Positions 53,587 to 64,000 of a stretch of 64,000 nt of DNA are shown here, piece after piece. The notes under the pieces were generated by a model. The model was not told where the DNA came from. It made no database searches and was given only the letters and a program-made list of their open reading frames with translations. Location: assembly GCA_944990035.1 (NCBI GenBank), contig CALYLX010000126.1:434001-498000 (forward strand), given 5' to 3'. This DNA is from Clitopilus passeckerianus. Taxonomy: Eukaryota; Basidiomycota; Agaricomycetes; Agaricales; Entolomataceae. Numbering within the stretch: position 1 is the first letter of the stretch; each line of letters begins with the position of its first letter. A program made the translations under genes and the position numbers.

Positions 53587-54230
53587 GTATCATTGTCGTC
53601 ACTATCAAGCACAAGCCCGGTTTCTCGTGAAAGCCAGCTCTAGCAACGGTCTCCGTCCCTGCACCAGCACCTATACCCAGCACTCACCGCCAACAATCAC
53701 ACCGGACATGCCATCACCCTCGCCCTTGAATGCACTGAACGGCTTTGGTATCATTGTCGTCACTATCAAGCACAAGCCCGGTTTCTCGTGAAAGCCAGCT
53801 CTAGCAACGGTCTCCGTCCCTGCACCAGCACCTATACCCAGCACTCGCCGCCAACAATCACACCAGACATGCCATCACCCTTGCCCTCAAATGTAGTGGA
53901 TGGCTTTGCCATCATCGTAATCGCCAGCAAGCACAAGCCCACTTCCACCACCCTCGTGAAAGCCAGCTCCAGCAACGGTTTCCATCCCTGCACCAGCACC
54001 TATACCCAGCACTCGCCGCCAACAATCACACCCAACATGCTATCACCCTTACCCTTGAACGCAGTGAACGGCTCTGGCACCATCGTCATCGCCATCAAAG
54101 ACAAGCCCCAGTTCCACTACTCCCGCGAAAGCCAGCTCCAGCAACGGTTCCCGTCCCTGCACCAGTACCTAGACCCAGTACTCGCCGCCAACAATCATAA
54201 CCAACGCACCATTACCTTTCCCTCAAAGAA
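53587..54230 (+). repeat. Degenerate ~165-bp tandem array, right part
   Basis: Continues the array of 33116-33829 with four more units (landmarks near 53641, 53802, 53970, 54139). The first starts with the GTAT target duplication of element 3. Confidence 0.75.
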
Positions 54231-55526
54231 CAGATGTACGCTGTGGCTGTGCCATTTGTTGTGGTAGTATCCGCTGCCCATTCAGACTCTTCAGTCATTC
54301 AATGTTTTCTCACTACTCATCTGCCTCAAGTTTTGCTTGAGACATCTTCTATATTACCCATGGACTCTAGATACCCTTTCATGTTGACCAAGCAACTCTT
54401 TTGGCCCAAGATATCTATTTACATTACCTCTTGTATAAGTAATCTTTGAACTATACTATAGTCATGATAATAATCTATTCTCTTCAAATAGTCTTGATGA
54501 CTGGCAAAATCTTCGGTCTTTGGATGTCTTGATTGTGCTTGAAGTCAATACTACTGCTGTTCATTTTTAAAGGACCTTCAAGAAATTTTCAAGACAAAAT
54601 GTCGTCTTTATGGTCTTTATGCTCTTAATTTCCTTTCAAAGGGATTTGAAGGCTTTTCAAGGTTTTTAAGGTGTTTCAAACGCATCAAAGCGATTTTAAG
54701 AGATTTCCCGGATTGCTGATGCAGTTGGATGACAAGTTTTCAGTTGGCGTCTAGGTAGCTGGGCTCATTGTGTAAGACCGACATTGAATACTTGAAACAC
54801 ACGCACATCCTTGAAGGTTCATCTCACAATTCCCCCGGGACTTAAAAATACTGATTCATGCTATCTAATAAACACGGCTGGAGTACATCGTCGGCCTATT
54901 GATATCATGGTCAAGCTTGAGTCTGTTTAATCCCGAGAAACAGAGGCTCTTGATTTCGCGTGTTCAAGTTCTTCCAACCATTCCGTTGTTCGATTTCTTT
55001 GAGTCCCTCAGTCGTTTAAAGCATCCATTTATCACAGTTATTATTATCACAAAGATAGTAGCATCATTTGGTGCACAGCGCCGAAATCATGAGCTAGAGT
55101 TGGTCATTCCCCGGGCATATGGAATGCGATGGGCCTGCGGGCCCGCACGAGGTGTTGCTCTACTGCCACCTTGGTAGGGATGTTAAAGATGTTTGGCCCA
55201 CAGTGAACAAAGGGAAGAAAGAGAGGCAATTAAGCTCAGGGCAAAAGCGAAGAGAGAGCGGGGATCCCAGAACACATAGGGCGGTATGAGGTAAGCAGAG
55301 TAGGCGTGAGCCGCACTGTCGCTTGTAGTTGGTCCGGGGTCAATGGTTTTGGACTTTTACCGTCCACACAGCGATACGCCGATAACCTCATCAACTCCCA
55401 TTCTCCCGCCAGCAGACGGTCAATCGCCGGCTCGGTTCTTCTGGGAACTAGTTGACGCAGTCGCAGCGCCCTTAAACGAACCTGGATCAAAGTTGAATCA
55501 GAACAGATTGAAAACAATGAGAAGGT
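54231..55526. other. Gene-poor region
   Basis: No supported gene. It contains dispersed repeat copy 2 (54597-54722). Open frames near 54899-55177 and 55236-55517 lack motifs or splice partners. Confidence 0.4.
54597..54722 (+). repeat. Dispersed repeat, copy 2
   Basis: Inverted relative to copy 1 at 18595-18720; five blocks of 8-17 bp are shared in the same order. Confidence 0.55.
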
Positions 55527-56181
55527 CTATGTACGAAAGTAGTTCCGGATGTCTGGGCGGCCATGGGCTTTAGCTTTGCTTTCATCATGATCTTTAGGCT
55601 TGTTTTCATCAGGACCTTTGGGTTGATCGTCGTCATCGTCATCTTCAGGTTGGTCGCTACTTGCAATAGCCTATATGGGTATGTTAGACCGACTATGACA
55701 GATCAACCACGACCTTGATTAGAACGAACCTCAATATCCGATAGACGGTAGTAATTGATCCTACTGCCAAATGCCGGGTTGGTCATTCGGGCGACCACCT
55801 TGAGGCTACCAAGTTGGGCAGAAGTGATCTGAAATGTTTTATCAGTATCTTCAAAATATTTGCCCTGGTTTTCAACCAACACTGTACTTCTGCAAGGCCT
55901 GCTTGCCGCTTATGACATCATCATAGTCCAAATGAGCCCGAAGCGCTGCACCTAACTGGAGGACGGCCCACATGCTGTATTTCGCAGTTTCGGCTCCGTC
56001 CTCTCCTTCGATAGGGCAAATGGCTTCAAAGTCTTCTTCTGTTAGTTTAAAACGCATCTTCGCCTTCAATTTGGTCTGAAATATGTTAATTGAGAAAGCC
56101 TTGATTGGGGTTTTAAGAAGTCCTCACAATGGTGGATGTCTTGGGGGCACGTCGACTAGCATTTACCGTGGTCACTGGCAT
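55527..56181 (-). CDS. Two-repeat XPA-C-like protein, paralogue E (163 aa)
   Basis: Four exons: 56181-56128, 56075-55881, 55828-55730, 55670-55527 (492 nt). Repeat 1: AKMRFKLTEEDFEAIC, AKYSMWAVLQLGAAL, ALQKYS. Repeat 2: ITSAQLGSLKVVARMTNP, RINYYRLSDIEAIA. A charged tail (Asp run, then Lys/Asp/Glu) ends RNYFRT. It is the intact counterpart of the truncated paralogue C (17421), with matching intron positions and a matching promoter palindrome. Function unknown; DNA binding inferred from the fold pattern. Confidence 0.74.
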
Positions 56182-56234
56182 CTGTGGGGGCGAGTAAAGC
56201 TGGGGGAAACACCCGCCCATCTACCACGATACAG

Positions 56235-56280
56235 TTCCTTTTATACTCCAACTTGAATCGCCGCTCAATCGGCGTTTGCA
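56235..56280 (-). promoter_or_regulatory. Promoter of paralogue E: TATA and CGCCG-N6-CGGCG palindrome
   Basis: TATAAAA (56239-56245 on the minus strand) and CGCCG/CGGCG (56259-56274), about 80 bp upstream of the ATG; the same arrangement as paralogue C. Confidence 0.55.
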
Positions 56281-56618
56281 TTTAATTTGGAGGTTATTTT
56301 GCCAATTTCGGGTAAGGCGCAATTGCCTGTTTCCGAAACACCAGAGCAGCCACCCGTGAGGAATATTCGACAAAGAAGGTAAGTTGCTAAGACCTTGACT
56401 AAGACGGCAATTAGAATCTCGTCAGAGCAACCAATGCGGAGGTGCATTGCAGCCCTTCGAATGTGCCTTCTACGTAATGGCGTTGGGCTCTTGATGAGTC
56501 TCTACAGAGAGATATCTCCATCATCAGATTTGGGCTCCAGATGCACAGAGATGTTCAAAAGGGGAACAGCATGAAGTGAGAGTTACTAGTATGGATTCAT
56601 TCAAAGCACTGTCGACAA

Positions 56619-59600
56619 ATGATTTCGCACGGTGCAACAGCTTTGAGTCACAGCCACCGCACACTCTGCACTTCAGCAATGCATATCACGCTGCTCGATA
56701 GAGAACCACTGTATAGAGGTGCTTTCACAGATATATACCATGGACTCTTTCGAGGAGAAGAAGTTGCTCTCAAAAGACTTAGAATTTTTCACCACCAACG
56801 TGACAGTGATCTGCAACGACTTCGACGCGTGAATGCTCTCATTCCATGACTGCTTCTTTCCCTCTCTGTTAACTCGGAAAAGTACAGAAACTAGCTAAAG
56901 AGGCACGAGTTTGGCAACAACTTGATCACCCAAACGTTCTCCAGTTTCTTGGTGTCGATTCCGACACTTTCCCAACCACTGCTTGTGTGGTATCACCATG
57001 GATGCGATATGGCACCATCTTGCAATACAGGAAGACATACGGGCCTTCCAACGTTAATTTACATCGACGGGTGAGTTCTGGATTAAAATGTCGTCTCTTA
57101 TATTATGAATCTTAATTAAATACACGTCAGTTATTCGAGATCTGTCAGGGTATCAGCTATCTACATAAAAGCGGTGTCGTTCATGGTGACCTCCGAGGGG
57201 TAGGCAACCTTTCCTATCGGATATTCTGTGCATTCATAAATAGATCTTTAGACCAATATCCTCATTAACTCTCAAGGGAGCGCTTGCCTCGCAGACTTCG
57301 GCCTAACCGACTTTATCGAGGCGCTTGGTCAAGCGTCCGCATCGCACTACCAAGGTTCGACACGATGGCTGGCGCCGGAACTCATCCATCCGGATGCCTT
57401 TGGTCTTAGCACCTTCCAGAAAACTGGCGCTACAGATATATATGCTTTTGCCTATCTTTGCCTAGAGGTGTGTCCATTCCCTTTCCTGAATGCCTTTTCC
57501 CCTTATACCAAAGCATAGGTCTATACTGGGCGACTTCCATTCATCGATGTGGCAAATGATGCCGAAGTCATATTTCATGTCATTCAAGGTGGTAGACCAC
57601 GGCGCCCCACAATGTACGACGGACAGGGGGTGGAGATTGGCGATGATTTGTGGGACATGATACAAAGATGTTGGGACCATCAACTTCTGGATCGGCCATC
57701 CATCGACGATATATTGCAGACCTATGAAATTTGGAATCGGGGTTGGACAGATCAAACGATACGACAACTCAAGAACGCAGTTGCAGACTGGATTTTTGGC
57801 AATCATGGACAACATCTATGCTGGGTGGAGAATGGGGGTTCAGGACGGACCAGTTATATCTCAAGCGCCATCGCTGAACTCTGTGCCCAAGAGGGACGAT
57901 TAGCTGCGAGCGTCTTCTTCACCTCAAAGGGGCCTAGCTCAATCACTTTCTTCCAAAAGATCGCCGAGCAAATCGCGCACAACCACCCCGCCATTGATAT
58001 AATCATCAGGAACGCCTTCCGACTGGATCCGTCCATGTTAACACCAACCTCGACTGACGAGCTTCAGAACTTGCTGATGAAAACAATCGTGGAGCCCATG
58101 CTCACACCGGGCGGAGATGTACCGCGCAAAGTGATTGTGGTCGATGCACTTGACCTTTGCGAGGAGGGATACGAAATGGAAGGTTCTTGGTTGACCGTCG
58201 AGATCCTCGTACAAGGCCTGGTCTGGTTGGCGGAAGCATTGAACAGGTCTCAAGCACCCCTACAAATCTTCGTAGCAAGTTCTCCGGATTTACACAGACG
58301 GGCGAAAAGGAATCTACCCAAATTTCGTACCGAGACTCGGTCGTTCTATCTGCACGATTCAGGCCTTCTGGATTCTTTATATGATGGCAAGTGCCTTTTA
58401 CTCTCATTGGAGGAGTGCACTAACTCATGAATGCAGGTTGGAAGGAGCTGGCAAAACTTGCTGCGCCGTCCGTCACTCAAACCAGTCACTCCTTACCGGA
58501 GACACCGACAAGCGCTGTCCCAGAATCCATGATTTTCGCACCCGATGGCATAGTGCCTCACATTGCTCGATGGGCAGAGGACAATGCAGGTCGCAAGGTC
58601 TGCTGGTTGAAATACCCCGTCTGCCAGTATGGAAGAAGTTCTTTCATTGCACAATACGTTGCAGATCAGTGTGCCAGTCGTGGGGCACTCGCCACCAGAA
58701 TCACTGCTGCAGAAGAGGATATCAACTCCCAAACACTGCTTCCTTCCATCGCGTATCAGATTGGTCAATCTATGCCCATGCTAAGAGGGACTATGCGCCA
58801 GATCATTGAAGACGAGCGGGACATCCTTTTGGAGACGAGCAGCCAGAACTTCGCCCGCAAGGTCATCATCGAACCATTCCTAGTCGGAGACCTTCATATG
58901 ATATCCCCCATGATCGTTGTCATCGACTGTATTGGATGGTCTGACGGTGATCTACTGTTGGAGACTATAGTCTGGTTGGACAACGCCTTCCGCAGCCATG
59001 AAATCCCCCTTCAGATCTTTGTATCAAGCGAGCAGGAACTATTCTCAAAAGCCAACCTTCAATACCACGCACTTATGGACAGAGCCTTGACGCTGCATCT
59101 GCCCAGATTTGAATCTTGGACCTCTGCACCCTTGACATCAACCCGCTCACTATTTGTAAACAACAATAATCAGAAAATTTACCAGGTGAGCATGCCGTCT
59201 CATTATATATCCAATAGCACATTCTAAGCACTTGACGCAGAGGCTTACGTCGTTCTTAGACGCGACTATATCTGCGGAACATGCCTCCGATCAGAGGTAT
59301 GATTTACAAATCCTAGCTCGATCGGCTGTCGGTGTCAACATTCCTTAGATTATGCAACACATTCCAGGCTTATCTCGATCATATGAATAGCTTGGACACA
59401 GTGCAAAGTCTAGTTGAGAGTCATCGCAGCCGACTTCAGTTATTACAGGTTGGAGTCTCTCATGTAACTCGAGGTTTTCCACTGACGACGGTCTGGTAGC
59501 TTTCAAATCAGATGCAAATTGCGGAACACCCCTCGATTAGAGAATGCCTGCAGGAAGACGAAAATGCAATAGCTAGCGTGCTGGAAGGCATACTCAGTTC

Positions 59601-60856
59601 GGGCGTGGATGTTGGATCCATGCTTGACTTGCGTGGGGATTCTGCACATTCTTGCCTCAATCTCCTGCAAAACGTGTGTCGTTCTTCTTCATTCTTGAGT
59701 TCGGTTGACTGAAGAGACCACAGGTTTTATCAAAGGGCCAGCTCACTAACCACGAAACTGTCAGAAAGGCCAAGCGTCTTCTTATAAAGCTTTCGGAAGC
59801 ATCTGAAATCATACCTGCATCGGTTCTAATCCATGGTCTCACTCTTATCGAAAACACGCCTGTTTCTGGGGGCGGATTCGCAGACATTTACCGAGCAACG
59901 TATCGCGGCCAAGAGGTTGCACTTAAGCACCTACGCGTTCGCCAAGATCAAGACTCGCAGCGGATCCGTCGAGAGTTTGGGAGAGAAGCTTTAGTGTGGC
60001 AGCATCTCAAACACCCAAATGTGTTGCCGTTTCTGGGAATCGACTCCGAAGTGTTCCCATCTTCCTTGTGCATGGTTTCACCATGGATGAGGCACGGGAC
60101 TATACTCGACCTGAGGGCTGCAAATGGGCCATCTAACATCAATTTGGAGAAGAGGGTAAGCACAAGTGATATTCTGATTAAATGACTATTGACTAATCGA
60201 TCGGCGCAGCTTGTTGAGATCGGAGAAGGGCTAGAGTATCTTCACTCAGAAGGAATTATACACGGCGACCTGAGAGGAGTAAGCTTCTTTGATACTTGAA
60301 CGTCTCCAGGCTGAACAGTTATTTCCAGGCCAATATTCTCGTGGACAACGATTGGCATGCCGTCTTGGCTGACTTTGGATTGACCACTTTCGGCGATGCG
60401 ACTGTGGCTACGCATACATCCAATAACCACGGCTCCATACGCTGGATGGCACCAGAGTTGCTCAACCCGGACATGTTTGACATGGAGAGGTTCATCAAGA
60501 CCCAAGCGAGCGACGTTTATGCATATGCTTGTGTTGTTCTCGAGGTGATTGGTAGTCTCATCGAGTTTCTCCGAGTACGTTTTGACTGGCGGGTGTATCT
60601 CTAGCTTTTTTCTGGACACCACCCTTTCGTGGAAGCAGCGAATGACGCAGCCGTTATGTATAGGGTGATGCAAGGTCGTCGACCTGCTCTACGCTCGGAA
60701 GTGGTCAATGGCGGAACGGAACTCATCATGCCAGATTACGCGGCTGAGGTGGTTGAATGGTGTTGGAAACAAGAACCCCCAGAGCGCCCAGATATTATGG
60801 ATGTCGTGCAGATAATGAAGACTTGGGAAGGAATGGCGGTTAGCAACGAAGCCTGA
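56619..60856 (+). CDS. Kinase / NACHT-like / NACHT-like / kinase protein (1197 aa)
   Basis: Thirteen exons: 56619-56828, 56888-57070, 57131-57199, 57252-57467, 57519-58386, 58437-59185, 59241-59296, 59349-59448, 59500-59673, 59724-60155, 60210-60278, 60329-60544, 60605-60856; total 3594 nt. Kinase 1 (about 20-310): VALKRL, HGDLRGTNIL, LADFGLTD, WLAPEL. P-loop module 1 (about 315-515): VENGGSGRTS, KVIVVDALDLCE. P-loop module 2 (about 560-760): CWLKYPVCQYGRSS, MIVVIDCIGWSD. Helical linker. Kinase 2 (about 920-1197): SGGGFADIYRA, VALKHLRV, HGDLRGANIL, LADFGLTT, WMAPEL. Both kinases keep Lys, catalytic Asp and DFG but have HGD for HRD. Both Walker A motifs lack the GKS/T Lys. Intron 58387-58436 is GC-AG. 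The start is uncertain; kinase 1 lacks the usual N-terminal helix. Probably a signalling or NLR-like protein; two adjacent genes cannot be excluded without transcripts. Confidence 0.78.
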
Positions 60857-61229
60857 TATGACCAGATCTCATGCATCTTCGTGTCCACAATTTTTACTTT
60901 CATCACTCCAATATTTTCGAAAACTATATTGTATTCTGTGCCGTACCATAAAACCTTGAATGATCCCCGGACCACCAAAGAGACTAGAATGACCTGTAAA
61001 GTAAAGCTAATAGCTACAAAACGAAGGATTACTGATACACGAAAACGAAGGATATAAAAATACAGTAAGGCGTGAGCGTGTGCAACGAAGGTATAGTGAG
61101 GAGCGTGACTCGAATAACGATGCTGGAGTAGAGAGGGTAACTCGTAAAGGAGTGGCGGTGGTCAGACGTGCGAATAATTAGGCCTATAAATGAGAAAATA
61201 ATGAATGGTTGAGAAATTTCGTCGAGAAA
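60857..61229. other. Convergent intergenic region
   Basis: 3' flanks of the genes ending at 60856 (plus) and 61230 (minus). AT-rich; no gene seen. Confidence 0.5.
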
Positions 61230-62209
61230 TCAAATAGTGTTGCGCCTGAGCCTGCGGAGCACAAGATCACGGGCTTCCTTCAGCTGCCACATCTTTGGCT
61301 TGTCGAAGGTGTAGGGTGTAAGGAGGAATCGGCCACGGCGCAGGATTTCCATCATGAAGAAGGATACTGAAGAAATATGATTAGTTCATGGATGCCAGAC
61401 ATGTAATGCTGCGGGAACTCACGTATAATCTCAATGTCGTTAGCCAAAGGGTGGTGCGAGAATTCGAGGTAATTGCTTCCAACGCCAGGGAGATGTGTAG
61501 GAATGAACGAAGACTTGGGTGCCTCGGCAGGTAACACTGTTTGCTGTTTGCCAAGGGAGTCGCATGACATCGAGGGAGGTAGGGCAAGGGTCTCTGACGA
61601 GGAACAAGAGGAGGTTTCCGATGACGGGGTAAGAGAGGATTTCCTGCAAGGGGTACCCTTCGACTTGAAGGTAGGTACACGGATGACATTGTGGTGGAAT
61701 GTTCCTTTGACTGATTCAGAATCGTAGTCATAAAGCTAATTTGGATGAGCCTAGGTTGAAGTGACGAATACAAGAAGAGCTTACTGTCAATGAATCCGCA
61801 GTAGCCATCCAGGTATATTCGGTATCGAACCGCGTGGGTATCAAGAGCATCTTGGGCCTGTGGAGATTATCAGTATGTAGGAACAGGCATTGTTCCTGGC
61901 GCCGGCTCACATGAACCTTGTCGTGTTCGACCCGAATAGATCAGCAAGACCACCGACTTTCTCATCCATGATAGTGATATCTGGATGTCGGCCATTCCAA
62001 ATCATAGAAGCCACCATTGCACCAGAGGCATCCGTGACTATAGTCTGCCGGCGCGTTTGCGACTCGCCACTAGTGAACGAATCCGTTTCTGAAAGGGATT
62101 CCGCTTCGGAGGGGAGCATAGTAGTGGTAATCTCGTAGGCATTGGTGCCAGTCGAGACATCAACCAAGGCGCTATTGAGCATATCAGCTCCAGTGAATTT
62201 GAGCAGCAT
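61230..62209 (-). CDS. DUF6593-like protein (273 aa)
   Basis: Four exons: 62209-61911, 61857-61785, 61735-61423, 61366-61230 (822 nt). It starts MLLKFTGADMLNSALVDV with NAYEI, then an acidic Ser-rich loop, MVASMIWNG, TRFDTEYTWMATADSLTLYD, a long Ser/Thr/Pro-rich insert, NYLEFSHH and VE-like SFFMMEILRRGRF, and a basic end (LVLRRLRRNTI). The order of short beta-strand motifs is that of the mushroom DUF6593 family (about 180 aa), enlarged here by two low-complexity insertions. Members are probably small cytoplasmic proteins of unknown function. Family call from memory of motif order. Confidence 0.7.
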
Positions 62210-62776
62210 GGCGTTGGGAAAAGTGTCGACAGAGGCGGGGTCATTTTTTCAAGCACATATATAAATTCCCGGGTTCGACCCAAAATGGCCAGAGGTTTGT
62301 GTTTTCCCGTTTTAGAAATTAGCATGGCGTATCATGGGATGCGGAATCAAGCGGGGATGACCACATGAATCAACTCGGCAAGGCGGACAAGGCAGAGGCC
62401 GGTAAAGGACATATTATTTTCTCGAGCAGTGCCAATGGAGACTGAGTCCTCTGTACAAGCCATTGCCATAGAACAGACGCTGAACGATGATGAACTGGAC
62501 CAAGCGGCGTTGTTTGGCTGTGCGTAAAAATACAAAACCTTTGATAATCAAGCGCAAAGCTGGACACACAGAGATGCTGACTCAGCTTTACTCTGCCAAC
62601 GAGTGTTTGGCTTTATTTTGTTCTGAAGTCGAACTCACCACTCTCGAGTCCATTGTCCACGGCAGCGAGCAGACCTCAAGTTGCTTGCTGGACGACGTTG
62701 AGCTCAATATTCTTTTTATTTAACGCAAATTATACAAAGAAACAAACTGGAGTCATCAAGCTCTCACTAAAAGCTG
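62210..62776. other. Divergent promoter region
   Basis: Between the starts at 62209 (minus) and 62777 (plus). No ORF with a motif; probably holds both promoters. Confidence 0.5.
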
Positions 62777-64000
62777 ATGGCCATTGCACGAAGGTCCACA
62801 CACCATCAGGACCCGCCATTGCCCACTGCCAGAAAGCACCATTCACGGAAGTCACCTGCAACGCGTCGTACGAGGAGCTCATCTTCAGAAATCATCGAAA
62901 ACGAGCATTTGACCCGACCGGTTCTTGTGCCAGTGCAATTCAACCTTCGTCGTCTCCCTTCACGTCGGTGTCTGGCACAGCAATCAAAATCAGAGGAGCA
63001 GGAATCTCATATGGCAAGGCATGTTGTTCGGGTAGGATCCAAAAGAAAACGCGTCGGAAGCGTCAATGCTTTCAACGAGAATCTGGCCAATTCAACACGT
63101 GCCGGTCCCCGGTCCAAACGATTAAGAACCGACAGGGCGTACGCGACGCGACATATAGACTACTCTACGACCAGTGAGGACGATGCACGGTCAGAAGATA
63201 CCGAACATGACGCCGACCAGGATAATCGAAGCGAGATGGAAGTTGATGGGTCCAACGCCGAAAGGTCGGACTCTGTGGGGTCAGAGGAGGAACAGTCATT
63301 ATCGGAAGAAGAAGAGGACGATGACGACGAAGAGGAAGAGGGTTCTGACGACGAGCAGCTTGACAATGACGACGATGAATCTTGTACGTTATTCCCCTTC
63401 CTCACAACATCACCTGATCGCATCTCATACTCTCTTGTAGCGGACGAACACCTCCTTTACTCGGCTGAACCGAAACAGCTCCAGAGGCTCCGCAAAGATG
63501 ATTTAATTCGTCTTTACAGCCTGACAGGCCTTTCAGATGGCCCAGAAACTTGGACCAAGTCGGAAATCGTTTCTTCCATTGTGGCTGCACGTGACGACTT
63601 CGCAGAGTTACCTCCCTCCTCACCACCACGAGGTGATGGGAACTCATCTGACGGGTATTCGTCGGATGATGGCAATATTGCGGGCGGCGAAGAGACTGAC
63701 GGCGGTGCTCTGAACGGCCAAGGTTACTTCGCTTTGAGGAGGCGGGCGACGATGGACGATGCTACGAAGCCCTCAGGTCGTCCCATGAAAGGCCGCAGTA
63801 CGTCTCTTGGCAACTTCGAACATGAAGATGAACGCCCCCCTGTGAAGCGCAAGGCGCAAACACGAGTCCCGAGTACCACTAACGGCAATCATGCACGGTG
63901 AATAATCTGGTGGTATCGCATGCTTACTTGCCAACTGAATTATTCTGTGCAGGCAGCGTTCTTCAGGCAGGCCATTACCTGGCATATCCACTTCCTCGCC
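62777..64000 (+). CDS. Acidic nuclear-type protein with SAP-like motif, 5' part
   Basis: Exons 62777-63383, 63441-63897 and 63953 to beyond the window. The first intron (63384-63440, 57 nt) is in frame and could be mistaken for coding; it has GTACGT and CTTGTAG ends. The second (63898-63952) removes an apparent stop after NGNHAR. N terminus basic with Arg/Ser (KRKRVGS, RSKRLRT), then a long acidic Glu/Asp/Ser tract, then a helix-turn-helix of SAP type (LQRLRKDDLIRLYSLTGL, WTKSEIVSSIVAA), then a Ser/Gly/Pro-rich tail. It probably binds DNA or chromatin; not assigned to a named family. Confidence 0.75.

Noticed and set aside
59297..59376. A frameshift at the exon ending 59296.
   Set aside because: Using the acceptor at 59348 rather than the next AG (59369) restores the frame without any indel.
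59190..59790. Splitting the kinase/NACHT gene into two genes here.
   Set aside because: Splices at 59186-59240, 59297-59348, 59449-59499 and 59674-59723 keep one frame and the total is divisible by three; kept as one gene, with the alternative noted.
63384..63440. Reading through 63384-63440 as coding.
   Set aside because: 57 nt with GTACGT and CTTGTAG ends breaks an acidic tract with an unrelated peptide; better as an in-frame intron.

Overview
The window comes from a mushroom-forming basidiomycete (Agaricomycetes). Host genes are cut by many 45-60 bp introns, nearly all GT-AG. The gene content is typical of that group: a Plavaka-type DNA transposon, a DUF6593-like protein, a kinase fused to NACHT-like modules, an adenylate-forming/ferric-reductase-like fusion, and chromodomain Ty3 retroelements. 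No tRNA, rRNA or CRISPR array was recognised. All products were assigned by reading motifs; no database search was possible.

Layout. 1-3044: 3' part of an adenylation-domain/ferric-reductase-like gene. 4141-9760: four members of a small family (337, 148, 145 and 225 aa) that carry two diverged copies of a fold resembling the C-terminal domain of XPA. Two more members lie at 17421-17722 (truncated) and 55527-56181. 10254-17389: chromodomain Ty3 element 1, damaged by a solo LTR, a 1-nt frameshift and a truncated 3' LTR. 19563-22624: an 11-exon, 833-aa protein of unknown function. 22792-33113: a Plavaka transposase gene split by a Ty1/copia element (23282-30015), followed by a degenerate ~165-bp tandem array. 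33830-53586: a large Ty3 element (element 3) inserted in that array. Element 3 is itself interrupted by Ty3 element 2 (45705-52700), a nearly intact sister of element 1. 55527-64000: host genes again, including a 13-exon kinase/P-loop/P-loop/kinase gene, a DUF6593-like gene and a SAP-like nuclear protein that runs off the right edge.

The most unusual items are these. (i) Element 3 carries two intron-containing genes on its antisense strand between pol and the 3' LTR. (ii) Elements 1 and 2 have a Tf1-like self-priming site (11 nt of perfect complementarity to a stretch 36 bp after the TATA box) and a third sense ORF with Cys/His clusters after pol. (iii) Both Ty3 families have gag leaders of about 620 nt without a single ATG, although the gag frame stays open through most of that stretch. 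(iv) One 1197-aa reading frame joins two kinase domains through two degenerate NACHT-like modules, with matching exon lengths in the two kinases.

Order of insertion read from target duplications and interruptions: Plavaka first; then copia (TAATG) and element 3 (GTAT) into it; then element 2 (AGCGT) into element 3. Separately, a solo LTR (ATGAC) entered element 1. Exon models were checked by splice signals and by total length divisible by three wherever a gene is complete.
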